Positions 56,301 to 64,000 of a stretch of 64,000 nt of DNA are shown piece after piece. The stretch's first letter is position 1. Each line of letters opens with the position of its first letter. Source of the DNA: Scalesia atractyloides (taxonomy: Eukaryota; Streptophyta; Magnoliopsida; Asterales; Asteraceae); assembly GCA_947069175.1 (NCBI GenBank), contig CAMTDV010000013.1, forward strand, positions 17,745,912 through 17,809,911, read 5' to 3'. The notes under the pieces are model-generated. The model made no database searches, was not told the origin of the DNA, and saw only the letters and a program-made list of their open reading frames with translations. The position numbers were made by a program, and so were the translations under genes.

Positions 56301-56607
56301 GTTTAAATAATGAAAAATAAAGGCTTCTAAGCCTTGCCGTAGGCTACGGTCACTAGACTGTAGCTTACGGTTAGTAAAATAATGATTCAGCATATTTAGA
56401 CCATAACTTACGGTCCCTGATCGTAGGTTACGGTTAAGTTTGTTTTCAAACTGGAAATGCTGAACCGTAGCTTACGGTCCAGTATATGGAAATTTTGTGA
56501 TTTGAACATGTTTAAGTGATTTGAGTGGCTAACTCATTTGAGGTATCATCCGAGGGTTCGTACACGTGTCGGTATATTACCGGACGTGAATTTTACGAGG
56601 TGTTACA
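53333..56607. mobile_element. Solo LTR of the Gypsy D family (3.28 kb) inside the LINE
   Basis: Begins TGTCACACCCCGAATTTCCA and ends GGTGTTACA, with the TGACT target duplication. It is homologous along most of its length to the D 3' LTR at 59032-62050 and has no PBS, coding domain or polypurine tract. Internal structure: an 82-bp direct duplication (54246 and 54328), three degenerate units of about 160 bp beginning TATCAGTAGG (54681, 54838, 55008), and repeated GTAGCTTACGGT motifs at 56330-56480. Confidence 0.88.
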
Positions 56608-56612
56608 TGACT

Positions 56613-57830
56613 TTGTGGCAACATTTTTGGGGAAAGGTTTACTGAGCCGGTGGCGGAAAAACCACAGTTAGTTTGTTCGAATCTATTATAAGTAGCTGAT
56701 GCCCTGGTCGTCCCTTTTTTGTTGGAGGAATTTAAATGAGCAATGTGTGATTGTCATGGGGATAAGACACTAGGTCTTGGTGGGGTGAATTTCTGGTTCA
56801 TCACAAGGTGTTGGGATGGTTTCCAACATGATTTTGTTAAACATTTCACTGAATTATACTACCATACAATGATAAACAGTGGGTGTACCTCCTTGTTTTT
56901 GGCCTTTAGACATATTAGCCTAATTGGTTGTATCAATAAAGTTATATCCAAGGTCCTAATCAACAGATTGAAGATCGTGATCCATAGGCTAATTTCAGAA
57001 GAACAGAAAACCTTTCTTTCTAATCGCAACATGCTTGATGGGCCGATTATCTTAAATGAAGTAGTGTCTTGGTTGAAGAAGACAAAAAATGATCTCCAAG
57101 GTGGATTTTGAGAAATCTTATAACATGCTTAATTGGGGCTTCTTAAGATCGTTTATAAGTAGATGGGGTTATCGGCGAGGTGGGTGGGTTGGGTTATGGC
57201 GACGGTTACCACGACTAAAGCTTCGGTACTAGTGAACGGGTCACCAACCCAAGAGTTTATGTATCACAGGAGACTTAAGCAAAGGGACCCTTTATCCTGT
57301 TCTCATTTCTGATAGCTATTGAGGCACTCTCTAGGGTAGTGATGCAAGTGGTTTCCTTGGGTATACCTCATGGCATTCAGTTCACGATTCATAGTCCAGT
57401 TCTATCTCACTTCTTTTTTTTGTAGACGATGCGGTATTTTTCATGTGTGGTCGGAGGAACGTACATAAGTTAAATAGAATTATGTGATGCTTTTACTTGG
57501 GTTCAAGATTTAAGGTAAATTTGGGGAAAAGTAGTTTGTTTGGGGTTGGTGTGGATGGGTGGAGGTTATATGGCGTATATTCTTAGGTGTAAGGTGGGTA
57601 TATTCCCATTCAAATACCTGGGTTTACAAGTGGGTGCAACTATGAATTTAGTACGAAAATGGAGACCGGTTGTAGACACTTTCAAGAGCAGACTTTCATT
57701 ATGGAAGGCAAACACTTTATCCTACGGGGGTTGGTTAACGATCATCATGTCCGTTGATATGCGTCAAATGCAACATATAAATTGTATCAAATATGGTTTA
57801 AAATAACCTCTTTTTCAGTACTAATATTGC
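56613..57830 (+). pseudogene. LINE reverse transcriptase, decayed
   Basis: Continues the LINE after the solo LTR. The frame at 56743-57111 carries FRHISLIGCINKVISKVLIN and HRLISEEQKTFLSNRNMLDG, the plant L1 RT fingers. A catalytic FVDDAVFF box lies near 57420-57443, where the family has YADD. Then 57540-57806 has FPFKYLGLQVGATMNLVRKW and SRLSLWKANTLSYGG. Frameshifts and stops separate them. The 3' end and A-tail are not recognisable; the match fades by about 57770. Confidence 0.82.
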
Positions 57831-58330
57831 AAAAAGTATGTTTCTTTGTATACTTTTGATTTTCAGGATAAAAAGAGCTTAAATGTTCAAAAGGAACAAA
57901 TTAACGACAAAATACAGCATAAGTATAGAAGACGGGAAGACAACACACTATACCAACCCTCCGAGCTTCATCCCAAGACTAAAAACAACAAATCAGAAGT
58001 TTGTCATGAGGCCGTGCCTTGTCGGCATGGGGCCGTGCCCCTTCAAGATTCCAGATAAGAAGAAGACTAACAGAAGCAGACAAGAGACACAGGGTCGCGT
58101 CCCTTGGACACGGGCCGTGGTCAACTTCAGATTTGCATATCTTGGATAGTACAACAAGTATAATGGCCATAAGGCTGTGCCGTTGACACACGGGGCCGTG
58201 TAGCAGGCTGATCTGACATACGAACCAAATGAAGACAGAGAAGAAGGAAGACAAAGGCCGTGTGAAGGGTCTATTTCCAGCTATAAAAAGGGGTGCTTGG
58301 TTTCATTTCAACTCATCCCTTGGCAAACCA
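57831..58330 (+). repeat. Retrotransposon LTR-like fragment with GGCCGTG motifs and a TATA box
   Basis: Repeats of GGCCGTGCC/ACGGGGCCGTG, a vocabulary I associate with some plant Gypsy LTRs, are followed by CTATAAAAAGGGG at 58282-58294 and a pyrimidine-rich leader. Resembles an LTR promoter, but no LTR pair is visible in the window. Confidence 0.35.
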
Positions 58331-58502
58331 CTTCTCTCACACCTGCCACCACTCAACACCACAATACCACCATCATCCACCATATTCATTCATCATCCAC
58401 CTTAGAGTGTGTGTAGTAGTCTTAGGATCCAAGATTGATCATAAGAGTTTTTATGAAACAAATGTCATGCTTGACTAATCTCTTACATCACTTGGAAAAG
58501 CA

Positions 58503-59031
58503 GGGGCGGACCTAGATGGTAATGAGGGGTTGCCCAGGCTACCCCTCAACTTTCTTGACGAAGTATAAAACTAGTGCAAAATTTTCTTCTTCTTTATTTT
58601 ATATAGTTATGAATTCTTTGATTATGAGAAGCAGCCATGGTGCTATTGTGAGAACTCTAAAACAATTGGCGAAGAAGATGAAGTATATATTAAATAAAAA
58701 ATAGATGCACTCCTTTTTAGGTTAAGACTTCATTTCCTATGCTAATAAAAGTTTGACCTATGTTACTTTGTCAACTTAAATCAATGGTTCATTATGAATT
58801 TTTTTCTTTATTGATTTATATAACTTAGTTTTGAAAGTTTAGCTATGTGTCAAATTTAGTTAAATTTTGTTATTTTTAATTTTATTAGTGTATTACTTTG
58901 TGTATTTATTAAGGATTGGCAAAAAAATAATTATCAAATTTCAAGCGAATATATGTTATAACACCTCGTTTATAAAAATTTGGTTGTCTGAGCAAATATT
59001 AGGATACCGTCTAAACTTTTTTGGGGATACC
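58503..59031. other. Possible hAT (Tip100-like) terminal fragment, then AT-rich DNA
   Basis: CAGGGGCGGACCTAG at 58501-58515 resembles the terminal inverted repeat of Tip100-type hAT elements, followed by GGGGTTGCCCAGGCTACCCC. No inverted partner was found before the D LTR starts at 59032. The rest is AT-rich without genes. Confidence 0.35.
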
Positions 59032-62000
59032 TTTCACACCCCGGCTTTCCACAGCCAATCCAAACACCGGTGGGCCCGAGTGGGGAATATCGTGACATAA
59101 GTTGATATCATCATAGTAAATTAAACACGGCACAATGGAAGTTTGGATTTAAATTACTATTACAAACCAAATGTTCAAAGTACCAAAATAATATACAGAC
59201 GGTTCGTAATAGAAGATCAACATGCGGATCATAAATTGTACAAAAGAAAGAATGTAAAACAGACTTTGGGCAGATCTAAGGATTTGCAAGATCCTCTTAT
59301 ATCACTACCGAGCAGCTTCCAGCCTATTTCGTATTGTACCTGCAGCTTAGTCTTTTGAAAATACGTCAGCTTTCGCTGGTAAATACGCCCAACTGACTCA
59401 TTTTGAAAACATTTGAAAATGATTTTAAGTGCACAAAGGCACAAATCTTTTATAGCTTGGGAAAGTTGACCTTGTAACCTTGTTAACAGATTCACATGTT
59501 TGTCTATACATACAGGGCCCGGTACAAAAACCAAGACATGATTAACGTACACACCACTTATGAACTCACGAAGGTCGTGGTCATTTGAGCGTCTGTCAGG
59601 TGTATGCCTACACCCCGCGCTAAGGTCGTGGTCATTATCTAATGTAATGAGCCGAGGATATCCAGGACACGGTAGTTAACCCCCGATGTTTAAGTTATCA
59701 AACAAAACTGATTAAAATGGAATATGCGGATTTACTAGCCACAATCCGCATTCGATTGATCCCATTTCCGACCAAGCAGTAATAGTTTACCGTATCCCAA
59801 GCCCGTATAAGGAAAATAACTAGAGAGTATTTACCTGAGCTAGTCTTGATTTTAAAAATGCAAGATGTAATATCTCAGCCATATCCCAAATGAACTATGT
59901 GAAGACAACATTTACCGGAAGGTTCTAGTCTGGATTATGGCATAAGCTAACCAATTAAATACTGACGGTCTTTAATTAAGTCATAGACTTAGACCGGGTA
60001 GTGTACATGATCAAAATATATAACGCTTGATTAAACGATGATCGAATAGAATGTAGTTTAAAACCGATAAGTACTTTGACTTGCATAATATGGGTAAACT
60101 ATAAACATTCTGGATTTTGAAACTTAAATGACAAGGTTAGACCCGTTTCAGTTAATTTCCGTAAACTAGTAACATATACTTAACCATACGCATATTAGCG
60201 ATATCGGGTAACCGGATAAGTCATGGACAAGTTCCGTATGCCATTACACTTTAAATAAGTTGTAATATCAGTAGGATATCAACTTATATGCCCGTTAAGG
60301 TTTTTAAAATGAAACTATGCCTCATAAGGGCATTTCGGTAATTATATACTGTATAAAGGAACTTGAATATATTTTAATGTTATGATCATAAGTATTCTGG
60401 AAAAATAATTAATTTATGATATAATATCAGTAGGATATTAATTATATGTGTAAATTTTCTTTTATGACCAAACTACGCACCGAAGGGGCATTTTGGTCAT
60501 TTTATACATAGTTTATAAATTATTTGGGATTCTGAGTTTATATCTTGTATCTACTATAAAAGTATGTAAAATACGTCTGAAAATCAGTAGGTAACAAGTA
60601 TTGGTTGGTAAATATGGTTTAAAACCATACTATGCGCCGAAACGACGCTTATGTCGTAAAATGACGATTTGTGTGATGCTTAATGAAAACTGATATTAAT
60701 GTCAGGTTAATATATCTTAGATATCTTATTTAATATAACATATCTGTAGATAAAATATTTACTTGAAAACATATGATTAAAACCATTTTATGAGCCACAA
60801 GGGCTTTATCGTCATTTATCGACATAATACAAGGACTTGTTTATAAACTCAGTTTATAATCTGGTTCGACATCGCAAATGATCCTACTTATAGTATTACG
60901 TCTGTTAGAAATTCATTTTCAAGTTCATTATTATTTAAACCTCTTTTTATGCAAAAAGGGCATTTTAGTCAAAATGGCATGATTACGAAACTTGTGCATA
61001 AACTCAGATTCTGATTATGATCATGTAATATAACCTCAGAGGGTTATGCTACGTTATATTACGATCATAATGCAACTTTAGATCAGTAGCTAACTAATCA
61101 TATCGGGTAAGAATCGAAAGTCAAAGCAGAAGTTAAACTTTGCGAGTTTCGATTGTGAACCGATCCTAGAACTGAAATTGACGAGCCGAACATGTTCACC
61201 TATTTTATAGTTGGAGAGCTTTAAGGAGGTGATGCTAGGTGCTAAGGGGTGTAAGAGGGAGCTTACAAGTGTCCTAAAACATGGCATAGCTGTTTGGAAG
61301 ACCATGGTTTCGATTTAGTGGTTTTTGGCAACATGTGTGAAGGCCAAGGCAATTTTTCTACAAATACCGCCTTCTAGCGAGCCGCGAGAGTCCAGGCCTG
61401 TGCCTCTCGCGCCCCGCGAGCGCCTCACAAAAACTTCCCACAGTTGTCACATTTAGCCCCTCAACTTATAAAACCTCCTAAAACACCTTTATAGCATTTT
61501 TAGCCCTCCGTAACCAATATTTGGCGTACTCGGGAGTATGCCCGGACATTGTCGAGCTCTCGGTTCGTTAAAAGGTCACTCAGATATATAAATTAATATG
61601 TTGACACTTTTAACTCCTCCATTTTCCAACTTTTATATAATTACGGATTTAATCCCTCTCGTCCAACAAATAGGACATATGAGAGTTAGGACTTCGTAAA
61701 GGATCATTCAGAGGCTCATTGTAAGCATGTTGACTTCGATGTCACTCAGAGGCTGGGCATGTTGACACAACGGTCACTCAGAGGCCAAGTTTTAGCATGC
61801 TGACACTAATGGTCACTCAGAGGCTATGTTTAAGCATGTTGACACTAATGGTCACTCAGAGGCTATGTTTTTAAGCATGTTGACACTAATGGTCACTCAA
61901 AGGCTCGGTTTATGATGTGCATCAGAAGATCATTCAGAGACTTAGTTTGAGCATGTTGACGCTTTTAGTCCCTGTTAGTCTTTAATAGACTAAAATATAA

Positions 62001-62050
62001 ATACAACACGTGTAGCTATATTATTGGACACGATTTTACAAGGTGTTACA
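59032..62050 (-). repeat. Gypsy D 3' LTR (3.02 kb)
   Basis: Homologous to the solo LTR 53333-56607. Five degenerate units of about 159 bp start near 60265, 60424, 60582, 60741 and 60901, beginning with ATCAGTAGGATATCAACT or variants. A separate array of about 50-bp units (GGTCACTCAGAGGCT and AGCATGTTGACACTAAT) fills 61690-61965, with about six copies. Confidence 0.88.
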
Positions 62051-62070
62051 TCCTCACCCCCTTAAAAGAA
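62051..62070 (-). promoter_or_regulatory. Gypsy D polypurine tract
   Basis: The minus strand reads CTTTTAAGGGGGTGAGGA directly before the LTR end. Confidence 0.8.
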
Positions 62071-62087
62071 ATCTTGACCTCGAGATT

Positions 62088-62585
62088 TTATTCCAAAAAC
62101 TGGGGGTAGTTTTGTTGCATAATGGACTCAACCTCCCATGTATACTCGGGACCTCTAAAGGCGTCCCACTTAACCTTTACTATAGGTATTAATTTCCTTC
62201 GGAGCTTCTTTACCTGTCGATCATCGATCAAAATTGGTTTATCAACAAACCTCAGGTTTTCATCTAAATGCTTGTGCGACATTGCTAGTGACTCATCGGC
62301 TAGACATTTCTGAAGGTTAGATATGTGGAATACATCATGAATTCCACTAAGCTCCTCTGGTAGCTTAAGCTTATAAGCTACAGTGCCGACACATTCGACT
62401 ATCTCGAATGGTCCTATATATCTTGGGCTTAACTTGCCTTTCTTTCCAAATCTAATTACACCTTTCCAAGGTGATACTTTTAGCATGACTTTGTCCCCTA
62501 TTTGGAACTTAAGAGGTTTACGCCTCTTGTCAGCATAACTCTTCTGCCTATCACGGGCAGCTTTGAGATGATCGCGGATTTGCAC
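62088..62585 (-). pseudogene. Gypsy D integrase C-terminus with chromodomain-like tail
   Basis: A 165-codon frame, from RQKSYADKRRKPLKFQIGDK and LLKVSPWKG-type MLKVSPWKGVIRFG to IPIVKVKWDAFRGPEYTWEV and a final NYPQFLE. The chromodomain-like tail is complete, but the piece is out of frame with the integrase core because of breaks at 62585-62690. Confidence 0.88.
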
Positions 62586-62688
62586 AATCTTATCCGTGGT
62601 CTCCAGGACAATCTCCGGTCCTTATAGTTGGGCTTCCCCAACTTCTGCCCAATACACGAGCGTTCGAAACTTTCTCCTATAAAAGGCC

Positions 62689-63252
62689 TCATAAGGAGCA
62701 GCCTTGATGCTCAGAACTATTATTGTAGGAGAATTCTATTAGGGGTAAGTGGTCATCCCAACTTCCACTTAAATCAATCACACATGCTTTAAGCATGTCT
62801 TCCATAGTATGAATAGTATGCTCACTTTGTCTATCTGTCTGTGGGTGGTAAGCCGTACCAAAATATAATCTCGTGCCTAATGATTGTTGGAAACTTTTCC
62901 AAAAGTGAGATGTATATCTAGTATCTCTATCGGATACAATAGATACCAGCACACCATGTAGGGACACAATCTTGTCCATATACAACTTAGCCAATTTGTC
63001 AGAGTTATATGTTTCTTTTATTGGCAAGAAATGTGCTGACTTAGTCAGCCGATCTACAATGACCCAAATCGTGTCATTACCACATTTGCTCTTTGGTAAC
63101 TTGGTAATCAAGTCCATTGTTATCATTTCCCATTTCCAAGTGGAAATCTCAAGTTGTTGTAGGAGTCCTGACGGTTTCTGATGTTCAGCCTTAACTTGCG
63201 AACACGTTAGACACTTAGCTACAAAAGTGGCTATGGATTTCTTCAAACCCAT
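62689..63252 (-). pseudogene. Gypsy D integrase core
   Basis: 187 codons: the CLTCSQVKAEHQKPSGLLQQ zinc-finger end, MDLITKLPKSKCGNDTIWVI (first Asp), SIVSDRDTRYTSHF (second) and AYHPQTDRQSEHTIHTMEDM (Glu). GQSER has become RQSEH. A frameshift after FSYNNSSEHQG ends it. Confidence 0.88.
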
Positions 63253-64000
63253 CCACCAATAATTCTTTTCAAGTCTTGATACATCTTGTCACCTCCTGGG
63301 TGAACTGAGTATCTCATATTATGTGCTTCTTGGAGGATTAGATCTCTAAGTCCTCCAAAAATTGGAACCCAGATTCTTCCATTAAATCTAAGGATTCCAT
63401 CATTTCCAGGCGCTAACTGATCAACAGTTCCGCCTAATCCCTCATTAGGAATGTTAGTCTCTAATAGGGCTTGCTTCTACGCATCTAATAGCTTCTCATT
63501 CAAGCTATTTCTGAGCTCAATCATAATCCCTCATTAACCCTTTCCTTGAGACTTAAGGTGTCAGCAATGACATTTGCCTTGCCGGGATGATAGCGAATTT
63601 CACAATCAATCGTTAAGTGTTTCCATCCAACGGCGTTGTCGCATGTTCAATTCCTTCTGATTGAACAGATGCTGGAGGGGAGGCTTTTATGGTCAGTGTA
63701 TATAATACACTTTGTGCCATATAAGTAATGTCTCCATAACTTTAGTGCAAATACAACGGCACCCAATTCCAAATCATGGGTGGTGTAATTCCTTTCGTGC
63801 ACCTTTAATTGTCGTGATGCATAAGCAATTACTTTGCCTTTTTTGCATTAGCACACAACCCCTGCCAGTGTGCAAAGCATCACAATAAACTACAAAATCC
63901 TCACTACCCTTAGGTAGGGATAACACAGGAGCATTGCTCAACTTGTGTTTTAGAATCTCAAAAGATTCTTGTTGTTTCGGACCTCAAACAAACTTGACAT
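63253..64000 (-). pseudogene. Gypsy D RNase H and integrase zinc finger, heavily broken
   Basis: Short minus-strand matches continue the element toward the window edge. Near 63260-63300 is the HPGGDKMYQDLKKNYWW-like finger region. Near 63560-63640 is the YHPGKANVIADTLS-like RNase H end. Near 63870-63900 is FVVYCDA, the RNase H start. Several single-base indels and stops prevent a continuous frame. Confidence 0.7.

Larger units (their letters stand above)
59032..64000 (-). mobile_element. Gypsy D (Tekay-like), 3' LTR and pol end; runs off the window
   Basis: Minus orientation: pol enters from the right edge, followed by the polypurine tract and a 3' LTR at 59032-62050. The integrase carries a chromodomain-like tail. 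The LTR start is TTTCACACC where the family has TGTCACACC. The 5' LTR and gag lie beyond 64000, so completeness and age cannot be judged. Confidence 0.88.

Noticed and set aside
57846..58254. ORFs 57846-58058, 57883-58149 and 57979-58254
   Set aside because: Overlapping frames on both strands in a GGCCGTG-rich repeat fragment; no homology recognised.

Overview
This window is nuclear DNA of a flowering plant, most likely a eudicot and probably a member of the Asteraceae. It has one intron-containing plant transcription factor gene, a sea of nested LTR retrotransposons, a decayed LINE and several small inverted-repeat elements. The family attribution is an inference from remembered similarity of the Copia and Gypsy proteins to those common in composite genomes; no search was run. 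Nothing suggests bacterial, viral or organellar sequence.

Layout. Positions 1-1620 hold a decayed Copia gag fragment and a small hAT-like inverted-repeat element. From 1621 to 44233 lies one Ty1/Copia element on the minus strand, with 300-bp LTRs (about 5% different), a 5-bp target duplication, primer-binding site, polypurine tract and an extra ORF after pol. It has been blown apart by two later insertions. Gypsy A (9078-20021) sits in its integrase, and Gypsy B (24324-42634) sits in its gag. A and B are related chromodomain-bearing Ty3/Gypsy elements (Tekay-like) with 2.7-kb LTRs. B itself carries a 3.3-kb solo LTR inside its left LTR (24821-28110). In its gag it carries the remains of a third relative, C (LTR 34317-36801 plus a repeat array).

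From 44234 to 45315 are a duplicated target segment, (AT)n tracts and two related inverted-repeat elements. The only host gene is a MIXTA-like R2R3-MYB at 45711-47358 with canonical 133/130-nt first exons. A probable GT-dinucleotide gain truncates it after the subgroup motif. From 47359 to 51640 is AT-rich intergenic DNA with a possible SINE and a fold-back element. From 51640 to 57830 is a decayed plant L1-type LINE split by another 3.3-kb solo LTR (53333-56607). From 59032 to the window end is the 3' LTR and pol end of a fourth Gypsy element, D, on the minus strand.

The most unusual signals are in the giant Gypsy LTRs. Each of the five LTRs of the A/B/C group carries several tRNA-like modules with box A and box B: three or four antisense and one sense. 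They are accompanied by a repeated perfect hairpin and a W-box cluster. The solo LTR at 24821-28110 carries five tandem hairpins whose stems differ between units yet always keep base pairing. LTR comparison dates the layers as Copia (about 5%), then B (roughly 1-2%), then A (about 0.3%). A is young but carries many coding lesions, which points to mobilisation in trans.
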